A stretch of DNA of 64,000 nt from assembly GCA_003134995.1 (NCBI GenBank), contig PLDC01000025.1:306882-370881 (forward strand), written 5' to 3'. This stretch comes from Acidobacteriaceae bacterium. Lineage in GTDB: Bacteria; Acidobacteriota; Terriglobia; Terriglobales; Acidobacteriaceae. The translations under genes and the position numbers were made by a program. How positions within the stretch are numbered: position 1 is the first letter of the stretch; each line of letters begins with the position of its first letter. Positions 18,174 to 25,976 of the stretch are shown in pieces. Under the pieces are notes generated by a model. The model saw nothing but the letters and a program-made list of their open reading frames with translations, did no database searches and was not told the DNA's origin.

Positions 18174-19565
18174 TTACAACTCCGATGAATACAGTTCGCG
18201 GACTGTTTCCCGCCGCCGGATCACTTTGACGGACTTTCCGCTGACGAGCACTTCCGCTGGGCGTGGACGCGTGTTGTAATTCGACGCTAGAACCATCCCG
18301 TAAGCTCCGACGTCGAGAATCGCAAGCAAATCTCCCTCTTCGGTGCGAGGTAGCTCGCGATCGCGGGCGAAGAAGTCGCCGGACTCGCATATCGGACCTA
18401 CCACATCTACAATCTCTTTCTTGACGGGCAGGTTCTTGCTTCGCGCTTCGCGCTGAACTTCGCGCCGCACCTCGCTCTGCACATCGCCCTGCACAACGGG
18501 AACGATTTCGTGATGGGCTCCATAGAGCGCTGGGCGGATCAAGTCGTTCATGGCGGCATCGACTATGAGGAATTTCTTGCCGTCATTTTGTTTTCTGTAG
18601 AGCACAGAAGTTAGCAGCACTCCCGCGGGTCCGACAATCGCGCGGCCCGGTTCGAGTAACAGATGCAGATTCAGACCGCGCAGGGGATTGGTCACGGCGC
18701 GCGCATAATTCGCGACATAGTCCGCGAAGTTCGGTCCTGCTTTCTGATAGTCGATCCCGAGGCCGCCTCCGGTATCGACGAAGACGACCTGGTGGCCGTC
18801 AGCGCGCAACGCGCGAACGAGGTCAGCCACTCGGGCGACGGTTTCTGCGAAAGGCGCGACATCCGTGATCTGCGATCCGATGTGAACGCTCACTCCCGCG
18901 ACTTTCAGATAACGCGTTGCGGAAGCTTTGGCGTAAAGAGTGCGCGCGATGCTGATGGGCACGCCGAATTTGTGCTTGCGCAAACCTGTAGAAATGTAAG
19001 GGTGGGTGTCGGCGGCGACGTCCGGGTTCACGCGCAGAGCGATGCGCGCGATCTTGTGCAGGCGCGCGGCGCACTCTGCCAAAGTCCAGAGTTCCGATTC
19101 GCTTTCCACATTGAAGAGCAGAATTCCGGCCTTCAGCGCCGCAGTCATCTCTTCGCGAGATTTCCCCACGCCGGAGAATACGATTTTTCTGGCGGCGCGG
19201 CGATCGACGGCCAGCACGCGCTCCAGTTCTCCGCCGGAAACTACGTCGAAGCCGCAGCCTTGGCGGGCCAGCAGGCGCAGAATACTCAGATTCGAATTTG
19301 CCTTGACGGAATAACAGATGGTGTGGGGAACGTTGCGAAACGCGTTGTCAAACGCAGCGAACCGTTCGCGGATGGTTGTCGCCGAATAAATGTAGAGGGG
19401 CGTTCCGTAGCGCTCCGCTAATTTTGTTAATGGGACGCTCTCGCACTGCAACACCGAGTCCACGCTGCGGCGCAGTAATCCTTTGCGGCGTTCGTGCAGA
19501 ACGAATCCGGGCGGGCGCTCGGACGAAATGTGTGCGGATCCCGTGAGTTCATTGCGCCGGCTCAT
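18174..19565 (-). CDS. lysA: Diaminopimelate decarboxylase
   Basis: 463 residues from the ATG at 19565, which overlaps the stop codon of the upstream phosphatase gene as ATGA. The enzyme makes L-lysine from meso-diaminopimelate with pyridoxal phosphate. PLP-binding K88 lies in CYSVKANSN; the phosphate-binding glycine loop is GGGLGIDY; the substrate cysteine motif is CESGDFF; and EPGRAIVG is present. The first ~35 residues precede the barrel. Longer in-frame starts would run far into the phosphatase gene and are not used. No other lysine gene is adjacent; pairing with a signalling phosphatase is unusual. Confidence 0.95.
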   Translation of the reverse strand: MSRRNELTGSAHISSERPPGFVLHERRKGLLRRSVDSVLQCESVPLTKLAERYGTPLYIYSATTIRERFAAFDNAFRNVPHTICYSVKANSNLSILRLLARQGCGFDVVSGGELERVLAVDRRAARKIVFSGVGKSREEMTAALKAGILLFNVESESELWTLAECAARLHKIARIALRVNPDVAADTHPYISTGLRKHKFGVPISIARTLYAKASATRYLKVAGVSVHIGSQITDVAPFAETVARVADLVRALRADGHQVVFVDTGGGLGIDYQKAGPNFADYVANYARAVTNPLRGLNLHLLLEPGRAIVGPAGVLLTSVLYRKQNDGKKFLIVDAAMNDLIRPALYGAHHEIVPVVQGDVQSEVRREVQREARSKNLPVKKEIVDVVGPICESGDFFARDRELPRTEEGDLLAILDVGAYGMVLASNYNTRPRPAEVLVSGKSVKVIRRRETVRELYSSEL

Positions 19566-21340
19566 TTTTTCCTGGAAGTGCCGTGCGCGGCGGTGCCCTT
19601 GACTTTGATGGCCACCACAGTTTGATCGTCGAACGTCTCGACCCCGGCGGAATGCTCGGCGGCGGCTTTGAAGAGGGAGTCGACCACGCAATCCGCCGAC
19701 GTGGCACCGCACTCTGCGATGATTTTTTCCACTCGTCCGCGGCCGAAGAGTTCTCCACGGCGGTTGCGGGCATCGAGAATGCCGTCGCTGAAGAAGACGA
19801 ACATGTCTCCAGGCTTCATCTTGAAGCGAAACTCGTCGTAGCTGGCATCGTCGAAAAGGCCGAGCGGCAAGCCAGTCGCCTCGATCACCTGATTTTTTCC
19901 GTCGTGCACATAAACCGGGCGCGGCAAGCCTGAGTTGGAGACGAGAAGAGTGCGACTCTCGTCATCCCAGACGGCATAGATGAGCGATACAAATTGTGCT
20001 TCAATGCGCCGCGTGGCCAGAGACAAATTCACCGCGGAAAGCATCTCGGCCGGGTCCGGTTCTATGGGAGCGTGCGAGCGCAGGATTCCGCTGACCAGCG
20101 CCGCGTAGATGGCGGCGGGAGCGCCTTTTCCGCTGACATCGCCAATCACAATTCCCAGGCGCGAGAGGGAGTACGGAATAAAGTCGTAGAGATCGCCGCC
20201 GATCGCGCGTGCGGGAACGAACTTCGCAGCGAGTTCCAAGTGCGCCGGCTTGGGCAGCGTCTGCGGAAGCAGACGCATTTGCAGTTCGCGGGCTAGCGCC
20301 AGATCGCGCTCCAGGCGGCGTTCCTGCCGGGCAATCTCTTCATACAAGCGCGCGTTTTCGATGGCGATCGCCACCTGTGCGGCCAGCGTCATTATGGTGC
20401 GCCGGTGATCGTCAGTAAAAAATCCGCGGCGCGTGTGCTCGAGGTCGAGAACTCCGATGACCTTATCTTTGTAGATGAGCGGCACCGCGAGCTCCGATCG
20501 CGTTTCGGGGTTGCCCTCGATGTAACGCGGGTCTTTGGTCACATCGGGGACGAGAACCGCATGTCTGGTTTCCGCGGCGTGCCCGACCAATCCGCGGCCA
20601 AGCGGGATGTCGTCTTTCAGGTGAACGTTTTCATTGAAGCGTAACGAGAAACGGTGCTGCAGCTTTTCTCCGGCGGAATCCAGCAGCAGGATGCTGAACA
20701 TTTGAAAATCGATCAGGCGGCGGAGCAGTTCGGCGATGCGGCCCAGGAGTTCGTCGAGGTTCAGGATGGAGGTGAGTTCGCGCGCGATTTCGTTGAGCAG
20801 CAGCAGAATCCGCGCCTGGCGCGTTGTTCGCGTGTAGAGTTGAGCATTTTCAATGCCCGCCGCCATGCGCGACGCAATCAGGCTCAACAGCCGGCTGTGT
20901 TCTTCATTGAAGTAGCCAACATGCCTTGCTTCAAGGTCGATCACCCCAATGACGCGGTTCTTGGTGATGAGCGGGACGGCCAGCTCCGAGCAAACGTTGG
21001 GTATGGCGGCGACGTACCTGGGATCCTTGGTGACGTCGTCGATCAAAATCGTCTGGCGCAACTGGGCTGCCTGGCCGGTCACTCCGACGCCCATCTTGAT
21101 TCGGGCGCGCTCGGCGAACTCGGTGTCATAGCCTATCTGGAATCGAAAGCGCAACTCCTGAGTTTTCTCGTTAAGCAGAAGGATAGCGAAGATTTCATAA
21201 TCGATGACTTTGCGAACCACCTCTGCGACCCGGCGCAGAGTCGTATCCAGGTCGAGCGAGGTTGCCATGACGTCGGCAACTTCCAGCAACAACGGCTCAA
21301 CATTGAAAGCTTTTTCGTGCTTGTTCAGGGTGGATCCCAT
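19562..21340 (-). CDS. Tandem-GAF, SpoIIE/RsbU-type serine phosphatase
   Basis: 592 residues with no membrane segment. Two GAF domains (about residues 30-165 and 195-330) share repeated phrases such as RSELAVPLIYKDKVIGVLDLE and are followed by a linker helix and a PP2C-type SpoIIE domain (~380-575) with LPKPAHLELAAKFVPARAIG, GDLYDF, GDVSGKGAPAA and FFSDGILDARN. Such proteins dephosphorylate anti-anti-sigma factors in partner-switching stress systems after GAF domains bind a ligand; no partner STAS or RsbW protein is nearby. Its TGA overlaps the lysA start codon (ATGA), implying coupled translation. Confidence 0.9.
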   Translation of the reverse strand: MGSTLNKHEKAFNVEPLLLEVADVMATSLDLDTTLRRVAEVVRKVIDYEIFAILLLNEKTQELRFRFQIGYDTEFAERARIKMGVGVTGQAAQLRQTILIDDVTKDPRYVAAIPNVCSELAVPLITKNRVIGVIDLEARHVGYFNEEHSRLLSLIASRMAAGIENAQLYTRTTRQARILLLLNEIARELTSILNLDELLGRIAELLRRLIDFQMFSILLLDSAGEKLQHRFSLRFNENVHLKDDIPLGRGLVGHAAETRHAVLVPDVTKDPRYIEGNPETRSELAVPLIYKDKVIGVLDLEHTRRGFFTDDHRRTIMTLAAQVAIAIENARLYEEIARQERRLERDLALARELQMRLLPQTLPKPAHLELAAKFVPARAIGGDLYDFIPYSLSRLGIVIGDVSGKGAPAAIYAALVSGILRSHAPIEPDPAEMLSAVNLSLATRRIEAQFVSLIYAVWDDESRTLLVSNSGLPRPVYVHDGKNQVIEATGLPLGLFDDASYDEFRFKMKPGDMFVFFSDGILDARNRRGELFGRGRVEKIIAECGATSADCVVDSLFKAAAEHSAGVETFDDQTVVAIKVKGTAAHGTSRKK

Positions 21341-21372
21341 TTTGTTTTTCTATGATAGCAGCCGGGCGCGGA

Positions 21373-21502
21373 GTACCTAGTACCTGGTACCTAGTACCTA
21401 GTACCAAGTACCTAGAAGCCAGCACCGGGCATGAAACCGGATACGACGAACTGGAATCGCTTGGAAGAATGCGCGGTTGCTCGGTACTAGGTACTGGGTA
21501 CT
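21373..21502. repeat. Paired heptamer arrays (GTACCTA ... GTACTAG) in inverted orientation
   Basis: Six units GTACC[TA][AG] with starts exactly 7 nt apart at 21373-21408, then a 67-bp unique core, then GGTACTAGGTACTGGGTACT (21483-21502), which is roughly the reverse complement of the first array. The second array overlaps the last codon of hpt. The two arms could pair in RNA, making a hairpin between hpt and the phosphatase gene. Confidence 0.8.
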
Positions 21503-22052
21503 ATTCTCGGGGGACGATGCAGACATCGGCCAGGTTGCGGTAGCGTTCGGCGTAGTCGAGTCCGTAGCCGACGACGAACTCGTCGGGGATGGTGAAGCCG
21601 ACGTAGTCGCCCTGCAGCGGGAGCTTGCGGCGCGAGGGCTTGTCGAGAAGAGCCGCGATCTTCAGGGTTCGCGGTTGATGCGCCATCAGCAATTTCTTCA
21701 GCACCGTGAGCGTCAGTCCAGTGTCGAGAATGTCCTCGACGACAATTACGTTCTTGTCCTTCATGGACTGGTCTACGTCTTTGGTGAGTTTCACTTCTCC
21801 GGTGGAATCCCAACCGCTCTTGAGTTCCTGCGTGGGGCTCGGGCGGTTGCCGTAACTGGAGACGCCGATGAAGTCAAAGGTCGCGTCCAGCTTGATTTCG
21901 CGCGCCAGGTCGGCCAGAAAAATCGCGGAACCTTTCAACACGCCAACGAGAATGACCGGTTGGCCTGCGAAGTCGCGCGTGATTTCTGCACCCAGTTCCG
22001 CGACGCGCTTTGCGATCTCTTCGTGTGAAATCAGTACCTTGAGTTCACTCAT
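21501..22052 (-). CDS. hpt: Hypoxanthine phosphoribosyltransferase
   Basis: 183 residues, normal length. It salvages hypoxanthine and guanine to IMP and GMP using PRPP in the cytoplasm. The PRPP motif VIVVEDILDTGLTL, the VGVLKGSAIFLADL loop, and the GFTIPDEFVVGYGLDYAERYRNL stretch (longer segment at residues ~148-170) are all typical of bacterial Hpt. The 3' end is eaten into by a heptamer array; the last residues VCIVPRE are close to the family norm, so the protein seems complete. Divergent from the UPF0173 gene 100 bp upstream. Confidence 0.95.
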   Translation of the reverse strand: MSELKVLISHEEIAKRVAELGAEITRDFAGQPVILVGVLKGSAIFLADLAREIKLDATFDFIGVSSYGNRPSPTQELKSGWDSTGEVKLTKDVDQSMKDKNVIVVEDILDTGLTLTVLKKLLMAHQPRTLKIAALLDKPSRRKLPLQGDYVGFTIPDEFVVGYGLDYAERYRNLADVCIVPRE

Positions 22053-22151
22053 GGCGTTTCATATTAAACTAAACCCGCAGCCCATGTTGATTTCATATCA
22101 TGGGCTGGATATCGCTGCCGTAATACGGCAATTCATCTGGAGCTTTTCTTT

Positions 22152-22856
22152 ATGAATCTTAAAGGCGTTCAACTTACCTGGCTGGGCCACGCTACGTTTC
22201 GCATCGTGACTCCGGGCGGGCGCACGGTCATTATCGATCCGTGGATCATGAACAATCCCTTGTGTCCGGCTTCGGAGAAAAAAGTAAAGCATGTAGATGT
22301 TCTCTTGTGTACGCATGGTCACGGAGACCACATTGGTGACGCGGTTGAGGTGATCAAGCAGCATAATCCTCAGGTGGTGGGAATGCCTGAATTGTGCGGC
22401 TGGCTGGAGAAAAAAGGCGCGAAGCAAACTTCTGCAATGAACAAAGGCGGCACGCAGAAGATTGGAGACATTAAAGTCACGATGGTGCACGCCGATCACT
22501 CGTGCGGCATTCAGGATGGCGCTCAGATGATTTATGGCGGTGAAGCTTGCGGGTACGTCGTCGAATTCGAAAACGGAGCGAAGATCTATCACGCCGGCGA
22601 CACCAACGTTTTCGGGGACATGGCGATCATTCGCGACCTTTACGCGCCGGAAATCGTGATGCTGCCGATCGGAGACCACTACACGATGGGTCCGCGCGAG
22701 GCTGCTTATGCTTGTAATTTGCTTAAGCCGAAGACCGTGATTCCCATGCACTTCGGAACGTTTCCCGTGCTGACGGGAAGTCCGGTTGAATTGCAGAAAC
22801 TGGTGCCCGGCGTCGAAGTCTTTACGATGAAGCCCGGTGTCACCGTCAACAATTGA
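22152..22856 (+). CDS. UPF0173-family metallo-beta-lactamase-fold hydrolase
   Basis: 234 residues. Metal-binding motif HGHGDH in LLCTHGHGDHIGDAV, then H (HADHSCG), D (HAGDTNVF) and a late histidine (PMHFGTFP) fit the dinuclear zinc fold. The family's substrate is unknown; it is listed as metal-dependent hydrolase. A poly-U-like TTTTCTTT precedes the ATG rather than a clear ribosome-binding site. The next gene, an O-methyltransferase, starts 45 bp later on the same strand and may be co-transcribed. Confidence 0.85.
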   Translation: MNLKGVQLTWLGHATFRIVTPGGRTVIIDPWIMNNPLCPASEKKVKHVDVLLCTHGHGDHIGDAVEVIKQHNPQVVGMPELCGWLEKKGAKQTSAMNKGGTQKIGDIKVTMVHADHSCGIQDGAQMIYGGEACGYVVEFENGAKIYHAGDTNVFGDMAIIRDLYAPEIVMLPIGDHYTMGPREAAYACNLLKPKTVIPMHFGTFPVLTGSPVELQKLVPGVEVFTMKPGVTVNN

Positions 22857-22901
22857 AGTTCAGGAATTGATTATTGACGGGCGAATGTCAGAGGTGAATG
22901 C

Positions 22902-23582
22902 ATGACTCCGAGTAAAACTAAGAAGGAAACTAAGCCTGAATGGCGGCACTTCAACTTCGTCACCAACGGTCCCGTCGACGACTATTTGTACTCGATGCTC
23001 CCCAAGCGCGATGAAGTGTTGGCGGAGATGGAAGCTTATGCCGGCCTTCATAAAGTTCCCATTGTTGGTCCCGCCGTGGCGCGCGTGCTACAGCAACTTG
23101 CTTTGATGACCGGTGCCAGGACGGTTTTCGAATTAGGCTCCGCTATTGGATATTCGACTATTTGGTGGGCGCAAGCGGTCGGCGAAAAAGGCCGCGTCAT
23201 TTACACCGACGGCGATTCCAGGAATGCCGAGCGAGCCCGAGGTTATTTCGAGCGTGCTGGCGTTTCCGATCGCATTACGATCCATACTGGCGATGCTTTG
23301 GAATTTCTCTCTGAGCAAAAGCAGCAGTTCGACATTATTTTCAACGATGTCGACAAGGAAGATTATCCGCGCGTGCTGCGGTTGGTTTCGCCGCGGCTGC
23401 GGAAGGGCGGTCTGTTTATTACCGACAATGTTTTGTGGAGCGGGCGTGTGGCGGAGAGGAGTCCTCGGGAGGCTGCTACTAAGGCGATTTTGGAGTTTAA
23501 TCGGTTGCTTTACGGCTCGGCGGATTTCTACACAACGATTTTGCCGATTCGCGATGGGTTGGCGGTGGCGTTGAAGAGGTAA
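22902..23582 (+). CDS. O-methyltransferase (class I, COMT/CCoAOMT-like)
   Basis: 226 residues. AdoMet-binding region VFELGSAIGYSTIWWA (residues ~73-88) and acidic FNDVDKEDYP plus GGLFITDNVLWSG match bacterial small-molecule O-methyltransferases of the catechol/caffeoyl-CoA type. These usually need a divalent metal; D in NDVDKEDY and D-N in ITDNVLW are the expected ligands. Substrate not predictable. The gene follows the UPF0173 gene closely and ends just before a MITE-like repeat. Confidence 0.85.
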   Translation: MTPSKTKKETKPEWRHFNFVTNGPVDDYLYSMLPKRDEVLAEMEAYAGLHKVPIVGPAVARVLQQLALMTGARTVFELGSAIGYSTIWWAQAVGEKGRVIYTDGDSRNAERARGYFERAGVSDRITIHTGDALEFLSEQKQQFDIIFNDVDKEDYPRVLRLVSPRLRKGGLFITDNVLWSGRVAERSPREAATKAILEFNRLLYGSADFYTTILPIRDGLAVALKR

Positions 23583-23592
23583 GGCAATTTAG

Positions 23593-23695
23593 TGTCATCC
23601 CGACGCGCAGCGAGGGATCTTGGTGTTTGATGGTGGCGGGGATACCTGTTGTGCGAGCTAGAACCAAGATCCCTCGCTTCGCTTCGGGATGACAA
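23593..23695. repeat. MITE-like element with TGTCATCCCGA terminal inverted repeats
   Basis: A 103-bp element that begins TGTCATCCCGA and ends TCGGGATGACA, exact inverted ends; just inside, GAGGGATCTTGGT is mirrored by ACCAAGATCCCTC. Two further partial GGGATGACA ends lie at 23707-23735. No coding capacity. Related ends occur at 4591, 17038, 38099 and in fragments near 8990, 51900 and 63270. Confidence 0.75.
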
Positions 23696-23749
23696 CTATA
23701 GTGCCCGGGATGACAGTTGAAAGTCGGGATGACAATCCCTTAGTATTGC

Positions 23750-24475
23750 TCAGATCGACTTTACCGGAATCGCCAGCAGATCTTCGACTAGCCCTACTTC
23801 TTTCTGGAGGAATGGCTCGGCATGGGTTACTCCGCCGAGCATGCCGTAGTAGCGCGCCATTGAGTCTACGCGCGCGCGAATTTCGTCGTGAGCGGGGAAG
23901 AGATCTTTGCCGGCTTCCTGATCGCTGAATTGCGATTTGTACGCCATGATGGAGGCGAACTTCTGTGCGAACTGGGCGCCGATATCTACGACAAATGTCG
24001 GGCGTACATCGTAGTAAAGAGTGGCGTAGATAATTTTGAAGGGCCTGTGCGGCGGGAGTTTCGGATCGAGCTTCGATAGTCCTGCCAGAAAACAAGCCTC
24101 GTATCCCAGCACAGAGCAGGTGTAGTGATCGGGATGGCGTCCCTTCCAATACGGCAAAATTACCACGCGTGGCCGGGTTTCGCGGATCACGCTCGCTACT
24201 TTAAGCCGATTCTCCCAGGTATTTTCGACGCGGCCGTCGGGGATGTCGAGAGCGCGGCGCCAACTGACGCCGAGAATTGTTGCCGCGTCTGCGGCTTCGC
24301 GGGCGCGATCTTCGGCCGTGCCGCGCGTTCCCATTTCGCCCTGGGTCAGATCGAGAATGCCCGTCCGCTGTCCGCGCTGGGCGGCCTTTAGCAGCGTGCC
24401 TCCGCAGGTTTGTTCGACGTCGTCGCGGTGCGCGGCGATGGCAAGAATGTCGAGGTTGGAGGGAGTTGAGGACAT
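23750..24475 (-). CDS. bshB1: Bacillithiol biosynthesis deacetylase
   Basis: 241 residues from the ATG at 24475, one base after the DUF190 stop codon. It is a LmbE/PIG-L-type zinc hydrolase that deacetylates GlcNAc-malate to GlcN-malate in bacillithiol synthesis. The zinc motif appears as AHRDD (H16, D18, D19) where HPDD is more usual, and the partner GRHPDHYT is intact. The LDIPDGRVENT and ARYYGMLGGVTHAEPF segments are characteristic of BshB1 rather than other LmbE enzymes. It is the last gene of the fluoride-riboswitch operon. Confidence 0.9.
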   Translation of the reverse strand: MSSTPSNLDILAIAAHRDDVEQTCGGTLLKAAQRGQRTGILDLTQGEMGTRGTAEDRAREAADAATILGVSWRRALDIPDGRVENTWENRLKVASVIRETRPRVVILPYWKGRHPDHYTCSVLGYEACFLAGLSKLDPKLPPHRPFKIIYATLYYDVRPTFVVDIGAQFAQKFASIMAYKSQFSDQEAGKDLFPAHDEIRARVDSMARYYGMLGGVTHAEPFLQKEVGLVEDLLAIPVKSI

Positions 24476-24476
24476 G

Positions 24477-24806
24477 TCACTCCAGATTGCCCTGCTCGAG
24501 CACGACATTCTCGCGCACGATCAGCCGGTTCGCTGCCATCTCTTTCAGCGTAGGCAGTACGCGGCTCACGTGTTCGTCGGTATCCACGAAGACGATGATC
24601 ACAGGAAGCTTGCCGCCGGCTTCGACCAGGTGTGAGGTTTCGACGCGGTGACGTCCGAGAAAGCCTGCTACCGCGTGGACGGCAGTGGCTGCGTAAACGT
24701 TTTCCTTGCGCAGGTAGTTGAGGATTTCCATGTGCAGCGGCCGGTGGCGCCACTGGTCTGCTTCGTTCAAGTAGATTGTGACTTGCACTGCCATGCCGTC
24801 TTGCAT
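24477..24806 (-). CDS. DUF190 family PII-like protein
   Basis: 109 residues from the ATG at 24806; a second ATG at 24794 is possible, and longer frames would overlap the acetyltransferase. It carries the DUF190 pattern: VQVTIYLNEADQWRHRPLHMEILNYL (residues ~7-32, extended here for orientation only), AAVHAVAGFLGRHRVETSH, and IIVFVDTDEHVSRVLPTLKEM. The family has a ferredoxin-like PII/CutA fold and is often found next to crcB fluoride exporters; a sensory or regulatory role is suspected but not shown. It overlaps or abuts bshB1, with one base between stop and start. Confidence 0.85.
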   Translation of the reverse strand: MQDGMAVQVTIYLNEADQWRHRPLHMEILNYLRKENVYAATAVHAVAGFLGRHRVETSHLVEAGGKLPVIIVFVDTDEHVSRVLPTLKEMAANRLIVRENVVLEQGNLE

Positions 24807-24835
24807 TGTACGTCGAGCCCTCGCTTCGTAAAAAA

Positions 24836-25381
24836 TTATTGCGATTGTTGCAGGCTTTGCCATTCGTGGCGCAGAATTCCGTAACATTCCAGGTCCAGGA
24901 ATTCGCCCCATTTGCAGATGTGTTCGCGCAGGCATCCTTCATGGCGCATGCCGAGTTTCACGAGGATTCTGCCGGATGCGGCGTTCTGCTTCGCATGTGT
25001 CGCCGTGATGCGATGCAGCTTCAGCGTCTCGAACCCGTAGGGAACCATCGCCTTCGCGGCTTCGGTGGCATAGCCGTTGCCCCAATAGGGCACGCCGATC
25101 CAGTAGCCGAGTTCGGCGCGCTGATGCGCGGTGTCAGGCCTTAAGCCAACGCCTCCGCACATGCGGCCGTTGCTGGCTAGAATAATCGCGACCCGAATCT
25201 CGCCGTCGTCGCGGGTCTTGGCGATGAAGTCTCTGGCGTGCTGTTCGTTGTACGGGTGCGCGATGCGCAACGTCATTGCGGCTACTTCGCGCGCACCGAC
25301 GAGCGGCACGAGTTCGGGGATGTCGTCTTCTGTATAGGGACGTAATTTCAGACGGGTGGTTTCGATCTGGGGAATAATCAT
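24836..25381 (-). CDS. GNAT acetyltransferase, RimJ/RimL type
   Basis: 181 residues. Opening IIPQIETTRLKLRPYTEDD, the acetyl-CoA loop GYWIGVPYWGNGYATEA, and late NAASGRILVKLGMRHEG are typical of the GNAT-3 subgroup that acetylates protein N-termini or small amines. It lies inside the crcB operon, 14 bp after crcB and 29 bp before the DUF190 gene, so it should be made only when the riboswitch transcript is produced. Why an acetyltransferase belongs in a fluoride operon is unclear. Confidence 0.85.
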   Translation of the reverse strand: MIIPQIETTRLKLRPYTEDDIPELVPLVGAREVAAMTLRIAHPYNEQHARDFIAKTRDDGEIRVAIILASNGRMCGGVGLRPDTAHQRAELGYWIGVPYWGNGYATEAAKAMVPYGFETLKLHRITATHAKQNAASGRILVKLGMRHEGCLREHICKWGEFLDLECYGILRHEWQSLQQSQ

Positions 25382-25395
25382 TGTTCTTCAATGTG

Positions 25396-25773
25396 TCACA
25401 GCGCCCGCGCCAGCGCCATGCCTGCCAAAGCTCCGCCGAGGCAGAGAATGTTGTTGGTGAGGATGTTCGCGAGCATCAGTCCCCACTGGCCGTGCTCGAA
25501 GTAAGCCATGGTTTCGAAAGCATAGCTGGAAAAAGTTGTGAACGAACCGCAGAAGCCTACCACTACGAGCAGTCGCCAACGCGGATCCACTAATGCGCGT
25601 TCGGTGGTCCAGATAACAAAGAAGCCTACGATGAGGCTGCCCACGATGTTGATGAACAGAGTTCCGTAGGGGAAAACGGAGCCCAGTTCGATAGCGGCGA
25701 GGCGACTCAGCAGGTAACGAAGGTTTGCGCCGACAATGGCGGCGACAGAGATGGCCAGAAAGTCTTTCAGCAA
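25396..25773 (-). CDS. crcB: Fluoride exporter CrcB (Fluc)
   Basis: 125 residues when read from the TTG at 25773. That start is chosen because GGAG sits 8 nt before it and because 125 residues is normal for Fluc channels; the longer frame would translate the riboswitch stem. Four membrane helices are visible. The signature GFCGSFTTFSSYAFET and the early GANLRYLLSR are typical. Fluc dimers let fluoride leak out of the cell. Under control of the fluoride riboswitch at 25809-25870. First gene of a four-gene operon (GNAT, DUF190, bshB1). Confidence 0.95.
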   Translation of the reverse strand: MLKDFLAISVAAIVGANLRYLLSRLAAIELGSVFPYGTLFINIVGSLIVGFFVIWTTERALVDPRWRLLVVVGFCGSFTTFSSYAFETMAYFEHGQWGLMLANILTNNILCLGGALAGMALARAL

Positions 25774-25781
25774 AGAGTTCT

Positions 25782-25814
25782 CTCCTACAAATCGATCTTT
25801 GGATTTTGTAGGAG
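25782..25814 (-). promoter_or_regulatory. Ribosome-binding-site sequestering hairpin of crcB
   Basis: On the minus strand, CTCCTACAAA (25805-25814) is the exact complement of TTTGTAGGAG (25782-25791), with a 13-nt loop. The second arm contains the GGAG that serves the TTG start of crcB. The first arm shares CTCC with the aptamer strand that forms the fluoride pseudoknot, so the two structures exclude each other. This is a translational ON-switch arrangement. Confidence 0.85.
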
Positions 25815-25870
25815 TTATCAGCCTGAGCCGCATAGGGCGATTTCAGGCGGTTAAGGCGAACTCCATCGCC
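25809..25870 (-). ncRNA. Fluoride riboswitch (crcB motif) aptamer
   Basis: On the minus strand it opens GGCGATGGAGTTCGCC, continues TTAACCGCC and closes GGCTGATAACTCCTAC, which matches the fluoride aptamer pattern. Stem GGCGA/TCGCC closes the first loop; GCCTGA/TCAGGC forms the second stem; loop bases GGAGTT (25859-25864) can pair with AACTCC (25811-25816) as the pseudoknot. It lies immediately upstream of crcB in the right orientation. Confidence 0.95.
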
Positions 25871-25976
25871 ATGATTATTTTTTACCACAGCTCGCGGCCG
25901 GCGCACAGGGAAATCGAAGGACCGTGGTCACGAGGGTACTTTCCTTCGAACTTGATTACCCCACAGGCGTCGTTTT

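Noticed and set aside
25774-25833. Longer frame for crcB starting at 25833
   Set aside because: It would translate through the riboswitch stem and its regulatory hairpin; the TTG at 25773 has a good ribosome-binding site and gives normal length.
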